Below, piece after piece: positions 15,001-22,407 of a stretch of 26,724 nucleotides of DNA (the stretch's first letter is position 1; each line of letters begins with the position of its first letter). A program made the position numbers and the translations under genes. Under the pieces are notes generated by a model, which was not told where the DNA came from, did no database searches, and saw only the letters and a program-made list of their open reading frames with translations. Source of the DNA: an uncultured Verrucomicrobiales bacterium (GTDB lineage Bacteria > Verrucomicrobiota > Verrucomicrobiia > Verrucomicrobiales > Akkermansiaceae); NCBI GenBank assembly GCA_937901085.1, contig CALCHQ010000071.1, positions 1 to 26,724 on the forward strand, given 5' to 3'.

Positions 15001-17129
15001 GTTTCATTGGCTTTGACCACCTGGGCAACACGGCCGCGCGAGACCTGTGCGCCCTCTGGCTGGGGGATTCCACTCAGTATGGTGTGGGGCTGGAGTTTTC
15101 CCTGCATGATGAGCATTGGAAACGCTACAAGGGGAAGCGTGTCAACCTCATCACAAAGGAAATCGAGCCGGAATCCGGCATGTTCCTGGTGCGGCATGGC
15201 CGGGTGATTACGCCGATGGATTTAATCAAAATCCGTTTCTCGACCTATTGGAACCGCCTGCTGCTTTCCGGCTGGGTATCGCCGGAGGATGTGGGGCAGG
15301 CGCTGGTGGAAAGCAATATGGCTTCTTCTTCCACGGTGGAAAGCATTATCAGCGAAGGCCGTGACCGCAAGGCTGACCTGTCGCGTCTTCCCGGACCGGA
15401 GCGCCGCAAGTTCCTCAAGAAGCACAAGGGAAGCATCCTTCCCGGTGACCGCGCGGGAATGTCCCGTAAGCTGGCTCAGCGTATGTCTGAGCTCAATCTC
15501 GTGTACATGCTGGCCAATCTGCAGGAAGCCCCCTTGCCTAATACGGTGAAGCAATGGTTCCTGACCACGCCTTTCAGCGAGTTTGAAGAACCCCATAGCC
15601 GTACCCAGCTGCGTCATGAAATGGCTATGCATTCGAATCGCGCGGCAGCCAATGAGGTGAAGAATCTGATTGGGCGTGTGGCGAAGCTTCGCGAGGCGCT
15701 CAAGAAAGGCCAGAGGCCTGCTCTGGAGTCGCGCCTGCGCCTTGCCTATGAACCGGATGACTCCCGCCGCTATGAGCAGGGCTGGTGCTTTTCGATGGGC
15801 GGGGCGGGGGCATTTCGTGCTGCCGGGCAGTCGTTCTGGAATATGCTGGAAGACCCGGTACGCGGGTGGAAGCTCCTGCCGGAGGAGCAGCGCCAGAAGC
15901 TGGAATCCGAGCTTCAGGATGTCTGCGGTGAGCGCCCGGTGGAGCAGGCTATGCAGGAACTCTCGGAGGTACTCAGGCAGTATCCGTCCCTGCATGGCTA
16001 TGGGGTGGAATCGCGCGGCGGCTCCGATGTCTGCCGCATGGTGCTTGACCCGATTAAGCTGGAGAACCCGACGGAGCCGGTCTTTGTCAAGAGCAAGGAC
16101 GCGCGCTACGCGACTCCTTTGCTGACCAGCAAGGGCTTCACCGTGGAGAAAGTCGCCACCCTGCCGGAGGAATGGAGCCGCGATACCCGCATTCTGCCTG
16201 CCATACGCCTGCTGACCGAACTGCGCCGCCAGGTGACGGATATTCCCTTTGCCGATGACCAGGGCGTCTGGTGGAAAAAGCACCGCATTGGTGGTGCGGA
16301 GGGGCTGCGCCCCCGTGGCCTGGATGCCACCTGGAAGCCGGAAACGGGCATGCAGACCATGCTGGATGTCTACCACCGCCTGGCCGAGGCAGGCCAGGCG
16401 AATGGAGAAAAGGGCGAACTGAATGTCTGCGGGGTCTCGCTGGGTGGTATCCAGCCAGGTGAGATTGACACTCGGAAACTGAAGCATATCACGGTGTACC
16501 GTTGCTTTGAATTCCCGGAACACATGGTGCGTCTGATGCCGGGCGAGGCCGATGCCGACAACCCGTTGCAGCGCGCTCCCTACGTGCTGCACAGCGCCGA
16601 CGGCGTACCGTTGCTGCCCACGCGTATGGCTCTCCACCAGGATGAGTATCTGCTGGCGCTAGCGCCGCTACGCTCCTTCAACGGCAGCCGGATGTGTTCG
16701 TACGACTACGATACCAACAGAAAGAAACGCCACAAACAGGTGGATTCATGCCTGTATGAACTGGTGCATCAGCGCACGAAGAACAGAGAGGTGTGGGAAG
16801 AAGGCGCGGTGGACCGTATCAATAATCTGGAGCTGTTTATGCAGTTGTTCCAGGATAGTCGCCTGCCGTATTTCCTGGCAGGGCGTCACCCGGAGACGCT
16901 TACCCGCGGTGAAGCTCTGACCTGCGAGCTGGCCCGCCTCACGCTCATGGCTGAACTGGGTGTCAAGCGTCAGGAACACGAGGATAAACTCATCAGCTTC
17001 TGCCGGGAGCTGCGGCAAAATCCGGACGATGTCAAACTCATCAAATACGTGCTGGACCGCGTTGTCTCGCCCGACCCCAACCACTATCGGGAGGAAGAAC
17101 TGACCCATCCTGAAGGAATCGAAGAATAA
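11997..17129 (+). CDS. Giant 1,710-residue phage-associated protein, unknown function
   Basis: One uninterrupted 5.1-kb frame starting in a 4-base overlap with the preceding stop (later in-frame ATGs at 12003 and 12012). Residues about 1-180 are acidic and polar. About 257-510 hold several Ala/Gly-rich hydrophobic stretches (roughly 338-370, 385-411, 428-453, 494-512) that could insert in membrane. The remaining 1,200 residues are a mixed helical region with many basic and aromatic residues and no motif I recognise. I see no lytic transglycosylase, protease, methylase or polymerase motif. The architecture (membrane-active N-terminal third, long helical rest) and the position between a helical protein and a terminase resemble podovirus internal ejection proteins such as T7 gp16, or the large polyvalent proteins of some phages. 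This is inference; a function cannot be given. The terminase starts 8 bases downstream. Confidence 0.85.
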   Translation: MTMNTMKENDTLESPVPLPLESLAPVQEVDSGKEWEKNRYWNNLLTGDPATVPDELRRKAGAGAADAPEEERDYRLMSSINRSWVVDYKKMQKEQVRSAWPDIRLNLARELGVRDSEPEVYAALSIQHQDAPKRREVRQLYEANFVKGLEGALPDVPAEEESVPEPGNEAVRQGAAQRVHYMPLAESISRAWTMLKAEETQLMPLPEMMQYAPDLLETVDSLAELDADERARVYAVARSLDSTRSLEDKPSGLGAAMLHSVRRGVADLRYSLVQGVGHAGAALTKAAAETLDNDTLHRGAAALDKRLQVLDEVRRVAQGEIFPIDLGEESSLLEQMAVDAAGAAPGAALAFMGGAGFGVLATSGAGAAVAEARQRAPQGRQELQTAAGILGGALQAGIYVGMSRIGANMLSRTISNFAKARQAGIKGYSLAALGALGTLTAENAKLLLAGKAAHASELGIQELAARVDKVASNIDWESFGDNLVDIETNMREAAMNLPFVLIAAGRAALHHFRSPSAVLENTRLLEEWGVDDATRARIAGEPDIHVQSDMLRDALRSSKRWSGPNALMDFIRSLKLLNTGGNLDFQDAKIARDFLNMEADVTSFMKPTVISRDLNNPEILQEMYKNVSGKSKVPLNAGKSAPFLQLWDEWAQHSHSVVPMNHQEIKSRSKQYIEILKDKRKGVPYYLRLNGYYHPYRGESVRVLAADRTREVVNNSYRLLMNTETLDSLVHSYASIDDARRHTEKTRRLYVTEFCRAMMRCVNGMSAEESFDKFAEGMTQFYLSRRRGARHAPLWMKRTPEDTFLAAKNLAYIKTSRPNQQDDPHLKEIYRSMVSARACGESLLELLPHSEDFQTLLSMGFKPEDAYVHLLHREFKDHVDSDIWNPAQLTRTKANLSDNMQRLASSRKYYDDYLALSGYSMESTPDGKGGKLCRIKCPDGRYSPWMKGSGYVVNTLVGNVQTSFLPMGRDMLMTYMNDSYRNDFNNKRVFERRHMFPLSMKRFIGFDHLGNTAARDLCALWLGDSTQYGVGLEFSLHDEHWKRYKGKRVNLITKEIEPESGMFLVRHGRVITPMDLIKIRFSTYWNRLLLSGWVSPEDVGQALVESNMASSSTVESIISEGRDRKADLSRLPGPERRKFLKKHKGSILPGDRAGMSRKLAQRMSELNLVYMLANLQEAPLPNTVKQWFLTTPFSEFEEPHSRTQLRHEMAMHSNRAAANEVKNLIGRVAKLREALKKGQRPALESRLRLAYEPDDSRRYEQGWCFSMGGAGAFRAAGQSFWNMLEDPVRGWKLLPEEQRQKLESELQDVCGERPVEQAMQELSEVLRQYPSLHGYGVESRGGSDVCRMVLDPIKLENPTEPVFVKSKDARYATPLLTSKGFTVEKVATLPEEWSRDTRILPAIRLLTELRRQVTDIPFADDQGVWWKKHRIGGAEGLRPRGLDATWKPETGMQTMLDVYHRLAEAGQANGEKGELNVCGVSLGGIQPGEIDTRKLKHITVYRCFEFPEHMVRLMPGEADADNPLQRAPYVLHSADGVPLLPTRMALHQDEYLLALAPLRSFNGSRMCSYDYDTNRKKRHKQVDSCLYELVHQRTKNREVWEEGAVDRINNLELFMQLFQDSRLPYFLAGRHPETLTRGEALTCELARLTLMAELGVKRQEHEDKLISFCRELRQNPDDVKLIKYVLDRVVSPDPNHYREEELTHPEGIEE

Positions 17130-17137
17130 GACGATAC

Positions 17138-18748
17138 ATGAATATGCTCAATACATTGGATGAAAGTATCCGGAGCCGGCTGGCGGACCCGCTCTGGAGG
17201 CTTTCGAACCTGTACTGGATCGAGAACAAGGCTGGTCGCATGCAGCGGTTCACACCCAATGCCGCCCAGCTGCGTCTGCATCACAACCTCTGGCACCGCA
17301 ATGCCGTTCTGAAGGCCCGTCAGCTGGGTATATCCACCTATGTGGCGATGCTGATGCTTGACCATTGCCTGTTTACGCCTAATTTTCATGCCGGCATCAT
17401 CGATAAGACCTTGCCGGATGCCGAGCAGAAGCTGGAAAAAATCCGCTTTGCATGGGAACATCTGGATTACCTGCCGCCGCATGCCGATGCACGGGCGCGT
17501 GCCCTGGCCTGCGTGGGCTGCCTGCTCAAACAGCAGAGCGGTGTTGCCAAGAAAGGAGGATGGCACCCGGCGGCCGATGCCCGCGGCCGCCTGGCTTTTG
17601 CCAACGGAAGCGATATCCGCCTGGGTACTACCCTGCGCGGCGGTACGCTGCAGCTGCTGCATGTGAGTGAGTTGGCTCATGTTTCGGTTCATGCGCCCTG
17701 GCGGGCGCGGGAAATCCGCACCGGTGCCATCAACACCGTTCCGGCAGAGGGTACCATTATCCTCGAAAGTACCCATGAAGGTGGCCGCTATGGCGTGAAT
17801 TACGAATTGACCTCGCAGGCCATGGAAAATGCCGCCAAGGAAGAACTCTCGCCGCTGGATTTCCGCTTCTTCTTCATGAGCTGGTTTGACAACCCCGACT
17901 ACGCTCTGCCCGGCCGGGCAGGGTGGTCAGATGCCCAGGCTGCTTATTTCGAGAAGCTGGAACAACAGTGCGGGGTGCAGCTCAGCCATGCCCAGAAACT
18001 CTGGTATGCCCGCATGGAACGAACCATGGGGGCGGCTATGCGGCAGGAATATCCCTCCTCCCCCGATGAAGCCTTTGCCACAGGTGACGACGGCGCCATT
18101 TATGGCGCGCAGATTGCCCGCCTGAGGGAAAAAGGCCGCATCGGCAGCGAATTCGCCTGCAATCCGCAGGAGCCGCTCTACACAGCATGGGATTTGGGAC
18201 TGAGCGACCACACAGCCATCTGGCTGGTGCAGAATTACGGAGGCAATGTCTACTGGCTGAACCACTATGCGGCCAACCAGTTGCCTCTGGAACACTTTGC
18301 CGGAAAAATCCGCGAGTGGGAAAGCCGCTACGGACACATTGCCGCACATTTTCTGCCGCACGATGCCGCCCACCGCGACCCGCACGGGCGTTCCTATGTG
18401 GAAAGCCTGGCCGATGAAGGTATCCACGCGGTGCGGGTCGTACCCCGCACGCCGGATATCTGGCGGGGAATCAATTCCCTGCGCGGTATTCTGGCTCACA
18501 GCTGGTTCCACCGTGACACGCTGCAGCAGCGGGTCAATCTGCGTGGTGAGAAAGAGCCATCGGGGCTGAACTGCCTGGAAATGTACCGCACAGCACCTGT
18601 TTCTGCCGGCGGTGCCTACCGGGAAACCCCGGTGCATGATGCCAGCTCTCACTCGGCCGATGCCGCCCGCATGTTTGCTGAAGCCCTGGCACATGGCATG
18701 GTGTACCCGGTCCAATGGAGGCACAGCGCCCGTCGTGCCCGCATGTGA
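17138..18748 (+). CDS. Phage terminase large subunit (ATPase plus nuclease)
   Basis: 536 residues. This is the DNA-packaging motor of tailed phages. The ATPase domain has a Walker A-like KARQLGIST (59-67), a Walker B LLHVSE (173-178, with Ser before the catalytic Glu178 instead of the common Asp) and a coupling motif ESTHEGG (210-216). The RNase H-like nuclease domain shows three acidic positions in order: Asp352 (AWDLGLSD), Asp409 (LPHDAAHRD) and Asp508 (SHSADAAR). All expected parts are present and the length is typical, so the gene looks intact. ATG at 17138 or 17144; the first is used. It is the third gene of a four-gene cassette and is followed 14 bases later by a small membrane protein. 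No small terminase, portal or capsid gene is present nearby, which is unusual for an intact motor. Confidence 0.9.
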   Translation: MNMLNTLDESIRSRLADPLWRLSNLYWIENKAGRMQRFTPNAAQLRLHHNLWHRNAVLKARQLGISTYVAMLMLDHCLFTPNFHAGIIDKTLPDAEQKLEKIRFAWEHLDYLPPHADARARALACVGCLLKQQSGVAKKGGWHPAADARGRLAFANGSDIRLGTTLRGGTLQLLHVSELAHVSVHAPWRAREIRTGAINTVPAEGTIILESTHEGGRYGVNYELTSQAMENAAKEELSPLDFRFFFMSWFDNPDYALPGRAGWSDAQAAYFEKLEQQCGVQLSHAQKLWYARMERTMGAAMRQEYPSSPDEAFATGDDGAIYGAQIARLREKGRIGSEFACNPQEPLYTAWDLGLSDHTAIWLVQNYGGNVYWLNHYAANQLPLEHFAGKIREWESRYGHIAAHFLPHDAAHRDPHGRSYVESLADEGIHAVRVVPRTPDIWRGINSLRGILAHSWFHRDTLQQRVNLRGEKEPSGLNCLEMYRTAPVSAGGAYRETPVHDASSHSADAARMFAEALAHGMVYPVQWRHSARRARM

Positions 18749-18762
18749 TATGACAATTCCCT

Positions 18763-18891
18763 ATGAATACAAACAATGAACAACACCACTGGCTGACTGG
18801 TCTGCTGACCGGTTGGGGTATCAAGGAGTCCTGGGCCAAGCTCATCGCCGGCGCCATCATCGGTGCCTGCGCTGCCGCAGGTCTGCTTTGA
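18763..18891 (+). CDS. 42-residue single-helix membrane protein
   Basis: A small frame starting ATG at 18763, 14 bases after the terminase stop. A polar N-terminus (MNTNNEQQHH) leads to a WLTGLLTGWGIKESWAKL segment and then a Gly/Ala/Ile-rich transmembrane helix (about 25-42) that ends the protein. Codon use matches the neighbours and the frame closes just before a strong hairpin, supporting it as a real gene. By size, position after a terminase and single helix it could be a holin-like or other phage membrane peptide; the short C-terminal helix also recalls the tiny proteins found beside phage genes in Bacteroidota. Function unknown. Confidence 0.6.
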   Translation: MNTNNEQHHWLTGLLTGWGIKESWAKLIAGAIIGACAAAGLL

Positions 18892-18903
18892 ATCAAAACC
18901 AGC

Positions 18904-18935
18904 ATCCCCACCTGTGCCTCAGCACAGGTGGGGAT
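18904..18935. terminator. Strong hairpin between convergent genes, likely terminator
   Basis: A perfect 14-bp stem (ATCCCCACCTGTGC at 18904-18917, GCACAGGTGGGGAT at 18922-18935) with a CTCA loop. It sits between the convergent phage cassette and the lipoprotein gene at 18957. T runs are poor on both sides (GGTTTTG on the minus strand at best), so termination may be inefficient. Confidence 0.55.
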
Positions 18936-18956
18936 AAAATGATTTACGATGCTCCC

Positions 18957-19355
18957 TTAGTGCGGCTCCACCAGGCTGGGGTCAGACATCAGCACCACCT
19001 CGGCGCGGGAAACCCGCCCGGCTGCCGTGAAATCGAAACGCAGGGCGTGGGTATATTCCAGCGTATTTTTCGGGTGGTCAAAGTAGAAGTAGACAAAGGA
19101 CTCTTCGCTGCCCTCCCCATGAAGCGTCAGGTGCATGGCTCCGAAATCACGTTCCACCTGGGCCTTGTCAGATGCTTGCAACTGCATATCGTGGGCGGCG
19201 GCCACGGCGGCGTGCCAGCGGCGGTCATCGCGCCCATTGATGCAGTAGCCGATGCGGCCCTCGCCGCAATCATCATTGAAATAAGGCTTTGAAACCGGGC
19301 GCAGCAGCGAGCAGGAAGCCAGCAGGAGAGGCAGAATTAAATAGAGTGTTTTCAT
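18957..19355 (-). CDS. Small lipoprotein of unknown function
   Basis: 132 residues. Signal sequence with lipobox LASC (Cys15), so an envelope lipoprotein is predicted. The mature part has no motif I recognise; it contains two Cys (DDCGEGRIGYC) near the start and a probable beta-rich C-terminal half (FVYFYFDHPKN, LRFDFTAAGRVSRAEVVLM). Its ATG overlaps the stop of the Sel1-repeat gene by 4 bases, so the two are co-translated and probably act together at the envelope. It ends about 22 bases from the shared hairpin. Confidence 0.75.
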   Translation of the reverse strand: MKTLYLILPLLLASCSLLRPVSKPYFNDDCGEGRIGYCINGRDDRRWHAAVAAAHDMQLQASDKAQVERDFGAMHLTLHGEGSEESFVYFYFDHPKNTLEYTHALRFDFTAAGRVSRAEVVLMSDPSLVEPH

Positions 19356-20596
19356 GATTCGGGTATAGTAGAGGGTGATTCGTCAGCGGCGCGTTCGCGC
19401 CAGTACCGGGCCGTTTCCGCATTCCTGGCAACTCCCAGTCCGTATTCAAAACATCTGGACAGAGCCAGCAGGGCTTCGGTCCGCCCCTGTTCAGCTGCCT
19501 GCAGATACCAGTAGACCGCCTGCTGCCAGTTCTGCGGCACGCCAAGTCCCTGGGCATAGCAATGCCCCAGCGCACACTGCGCGGCATCATTCTGCTGCTC
19601 GGTGGCCGCTCTTCTGTACCAGTAAAGCGCCTGAGCCATATCCACTGGCACGCCATGCCCCAGTTCGCAGGCACGGCCCAGGTAATACTGCGCCAGGTCA
19701 TCGCCGCTTTCGGCCGCCTTGCGGAACCAGGCGGCAGACTGCCCGGCATCGGCCGTCACGCCTTCGCCTTGCAGATAGCACCAGCCCAGGTTGAACAAGG
19801 CATCCACAAAATTCTGCTCTGCCGCCCGGTGGTACCACGCCACCGCTTCCTGCAAGTTCATTTCCACACCTTCCCCCGTGGCATAGCACACCCCCAGCGC
19901 GCATTGCGCGGCGGCATGGTTGCAAAGGGCTGCTTCCCTGAACCAATGCGCCGCCTGTGAGGCCTGTTGGTCATTCTGGTGGCAGGCCAGCCCGGCCTGG
20001 TATGCGGCGCGCGCGTAATAAAAATCAGCCAGGGCAGGGTTCTGGACACGAGCCTTGCCGTACCAGCAGGCCGCCTGCGCCCAGTCCTGCGGCATGTGCA
20101 GACCATTTTCGCAGGCTACCCCCAGCAGAAAGCAGGCGTTGGCTCGTGTATCGGCCATGCGGCGCAACTGTTCCGTTCCCTGGGGCTTCATGTGCTGCAG
20201 CAGTGCCAGCGCAAAGGCGTAGTTCATGGGAACATCGGCCAGCTTGCCGATGGAGTCCGGCTGTACCCTGGCAACATGAATGAGATGCCGGAGAACCGCC
20301 TCATTTCCGGTTGCCAGCCTGGCCAGCGCATTCAGCGCGCCTGCATCCTGGATCAGCAGTTGCAAAAGCGTATCGGCCGCCAGCTGCTGCCGGGGGGCGC
20401 GCTCCACCAGCTCCAGCAAGGCGGCAGAATCAGCCCCGCCCGCAGCCTGTCTGGCCAGGGCGGCCGGGCTGGGACTCAGCGCATGCCAGCCGCCGACAAT
20501 GCCCAGCGGCACAAGCAACACGAGCAGCATCACCTGCAGCCCTGCCTGCAAGGCGCGTCTGGTGAGGGGGATTCTGCTGAAAATTCTGCGGTGCAT
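19352..20596 (-). CDS. Membrane-anchored Sel1-repeat protein
   Basis: 414 residues. A basic N-terminus is followed by one hydrophobic segment (about 18-38), a signal anchor or uncleaved signal. Residues about 40-150 form a helical region without clear motifs. From about 150 to 405 there are roughly seven Sel1-like (TPR-related) repeats of about 36 residues, with the hallmark pattern A..LG..Y..G.GV..........A..WY..AA (for example GHCYAQGLGVPQNW and WYLQAAEQ). Such proteins are adaptor scaffolds for protein complexes, often in the periplasm or envelope stress and virulence networks. Its own promoter (TTGCCG-17-TAGAAT, 20615-20643) is divergent from that of the ABC-F gene. It overlaps the downstream lipoprotein gene by 4 bases. 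Confidence 0.88.
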   Translation of the reverse strand: MHRRIFSRIPLTRRALQAGLQVMLLVLLVPLGIVGGWHALSPSPAALARQAAGGADSAALLELVERAPRQQLAADTLLQLLIQDAGALNALARLATGNEAVLRHLIHVARVQPDSIGKLADVPMNYAFALALLQHMKPQGTEQLRRMADTRANACFLLGVACENGLHMPQDWAQAACWYGKARVQNPALADFYYARAAYQAGLACHQNDQQASQAAHWFREAALCNHAAAQCALGVCYATGEGVEMNLQEAVAWYHRAAEQNFVDALFNLGWCYLQGEGVTADAGQSAAWFRKAAESGDDLAQYYLGRACELGHGVPVDMAQALYWYRRAATEQQNDAAQCALGHCYAQGLGVPQNWQQAVYWYLQAAEQGRTEALLALSRCFEYGLGVARNAETARYWRERAADESPSTIPES

Positions 20597-20614
20597 GCCG
20601 TTGTACTGCCTGCC

Positions 20615-20643
20615 ATTCTAACGCGGGAATCCATGGGCGGCAA
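20615..20643 (-). promoter_or_regulatory. Promoter of the Sel1-repeat gene
   Basis: Minus strand: -35 TTGCCG (20638-20643), 17-base spacer, -10 TAGAAT (20615-20620). The start codon at 20596 is 18 bases past the -10, so the predicted leader is about 12 bases. Confidence 0.5.
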
Positions 20644-20693
20644 GCAAAAAATCCCACCGTTTCGGGCAACATGGCGAAAATGGATGAAATCAG

Positions 20694-20721
20694 TTGCCTT
20701 TTTGTAGAAATCGTGTATACT
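20694..20721 (+). promoter_or_regulatory. Promoter of the ABC-F gene, nearly leaderless
   Basis: Plus strand: -35 TTGCCT (20694-20699), 16-base spacer, -10 TATACT (20716-20721). ATG 20731 begins 10 bases past the -10, so the transcript should start within a few bases of the start codon. Confidence 0.6.
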
Positions 20722-20730
20722 TGCCGCGCC

Positions 20731-22335
20731 ATGCTGACCATCAAGAAACTCACCAAAGCACACGCCGGCCGCACGCTCTTCTTCGAGACTGAGCTTGTTG
20801 TCAACTGGGGCGAGCGCATTGCGCTGGTAGGCCCGAATGGTGCGGGTAAATCCACCCTTTTCCGCATGATTCGCGGAGACGATACTCCGGATGAAGGGCA
20901 GATTGTGATGGATGATTACGCCGTTGTAGGCTACCTGCAGCAGGAAGCCGGTGACCCCACCGACCGTACTGTGCTGGAAATCGCCATGAGTACCACCCCG
21001 GAAATGGGTGAGGCCATCCGCATTCTGCGCGAGTGCGAAGCGAAAGGCGACAACTCCAGCGATGAGTACGCCGCCGCTATGGATACCTTCATTTCTCACG
21101 ATGGTTATCAGATTGAACCCAAGGCCAAGAAAATTCTGAAGGGGCTGGCATTCAAGGACGAGGATTTTCACCGCCCGGCGCGCGAGATGAGCGGCGGCTG
21201 GGTCATGCGTGCCCATATGGCGCAGTTGTTGGTGGCAGAGCCGGATCTGCTCATGCTGGACGAACCGACAAACCACCTGGATTTGATGAGTCTGCTGTGG
21301 TTCCAGCGTTATCTTATGAATTATCCGGGGGCTATCTTCATGATTTCGCACGATCGCGATTTCATGGATTCGCTGGTCGAAACCGTTTACGATATTGAAA
21401 ATGGTGAACTGGTACGCTACACGGGTAATTACAGCCAGTTTCTGGAACTCAAGGAGCAGCGCTATGAACAGGTGCTGGCCGCCTGGCGCAACCAGCAGCG
21501 CGAGATTGCCCATATCGAATCATTCATTGAGCGCTTCCGTTCGGTAGCCTCCAAAGCCTCGCAGGTGCAGAGCCGCATCAAGCAGTTGGAAAAAATGCGC
21601 CGCATTGAAAAACCCCGGCAGAGCCGCCGCGTGTTCAAGTTCATCTTCCCTCAGCCGCCGCGCAGCATGCAGAAAGTGCTGGAACTGGAGAAAGTGGGGC
21701 AGAGCTACGGCAGCAAGCGCATCTACAAGAACCTGGATCTGCTCATTGAGCGCGGCGACCGCATCGTGCTGGTCGGGCCGAATGGTGCGGGTAAATCCAC
21801 CCTGCTCAAGATTCTTGCCGGTGTCATCCCGATTGACGAGGGGCAGCGAGTGCTGGGAACGACCACCCGCATCGGGTATTTCTCCCAGATGCGTTCAGAA
21901 AACCTCACGCCTAATTTCACCGTGCTGGAAGAAATCATGAAGGCAGACCCCGAACTTCGCGAGGAAGAAGCCCGCGCGGTGCTGGGGTCTTTCATGTTCC
22001 GCAAGCTGGATTGCGAGAAACGTGTGGAAGTGCTTTCCGGTGGTGAGAAATCACGCCTCAGCCTGGTGAAGTTCCTGGTGAACCCTCCCAACCTGCTGCT
22101 GATGGATGAACCCACCACCCACCTGGATTTGATGAGCGTGGAAGCTCTTTCCCAGGCGCTGAAACGCTACGAGGGAACACTCGTCTTCATTTCGCACGAT
22201 GTGCATTTCATCCGCTCTCTGGCTGAAAAGACGCTGCATATTGCCCATGGTACGGTCACGCCCTATGCCGGTGGCTATGATTACTACCTGGAGAAATCCG
22301 GCCTGCTGGATAATCCGGATGCGATGAACCAGTAA
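20731..22335 (+). CDS. ABC-F family ATPase, ribosome-associated
   Basis: 534 residues with two ABC domains in one chain and no membrane segments, the ABC-F pattern. Domain 1 has Walker A GPNGAGKST (34-42), signature MSGGW, Walker B LLMLDEPTNHLDL and switch MISHD. A charged linker (about 245-300, RNQQREIAHIESFIERFRS) is the P-site tRNA interaction motif region. Domain 2 has Walker A GPNGAGKST, signature LSGGEKS, MDEPTTHLDL and FISHD. ABC-F proteins bind the ribosomal E site and act as translation factors (EttA, Uup, YbiT types) or give antibiotic protection; the subtype cannot be decided here, and a housekeeping role is more likely. The start at 20731 is chosen because the promoter (20694-20721) lies in the longer in-frame extension to 20671. 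The two Walker A regions share an identical 26-base DNA string. Confidence 0.93.
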   Translation: MLTIKKLTKAHAGRTLFFETELVVNWGERIALVGPNGAGKSTLFRMIRGDDTPDEGQIVMDDYAVVGYLQQEAGDPTDRTVLEIAMSTTPEMGEAIRILRECEAKGDNSSDEYAAAMDTFISHDGYQIEPKAKKILKGLAFKDEDFHRPAREMSGGWVMRAHMAQLLVAEPDLLMLDEPTNHLDLMSLLWFQRYLMNYPGAIFMISHDRDFMDSLVETVYDIENGELVRYTGNYSQFLELKEQRYEQVLAAWRNQQREIAHIESFIERFRSVASKASQVQSRIKQLEKMRRIEKPRQSRRVFKFIFPQPPRSMQKVLELEKVGQSYGSKRIYKNLDLLIERGDRIVLVGPNGAGKSTLLKILAGVIPIDEGQRVLGTTTRIGYFSQMRSENLTPNFTVLEEIMKADPELREEEARAVLGSFMFRKLDCEKRVEVLSGGEKSRLSLVKFLVNPPNLLLMDEPTTHLDLMSVEALSQALKRYEGTLVFISHDVHFIRSLAEKTLHIAHGTVTPYAGGYDYYLEKSGLLDNPDAMNQ

Positions 22336-22357
22336 AATCTGCACGATTTACCTACGA

Positions 22358-22387
22358 AAAAGCCTGAGAGTGTTCTCTCAGGCTTTT
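22358..22387. terminator. Bidirectional terminator between ABC-F and symporter genes
   Basis: A perfect 13-bp stem (AAAAGCCTGAGAG / CTCTCAGGCTTTT) with a TGTT loop, T run on the plus side and A run giving a T run on the minus side. It lies between two convergent genes and serves both. Confidence 0.88.
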
Positions 22388-22407
22388 CTTGTGAATGGAA
22401 TGAGCCT

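Noticed and set aside
15222..16637. 471-codon minus-strand frame opposite the giant protein
   Set aside because: No promoter, no domain, and composition of an antisense frame; the sense frame is part of a continuous 1,710-codon gene.
16651..16666. 12-bp palindrome GGCGCTAGCGCC in the giant gene
   Set aside because: Short and G+C-rich; expected by chance in such DNA and without regulatory context.
10693..18960. Attachment sites or direct repeats flanking the phage-derived cassette
   Set aside because: Reading both flanks by eye showed no convincing direct repeat or tRNA target; an alignment of the flanks would be needed.
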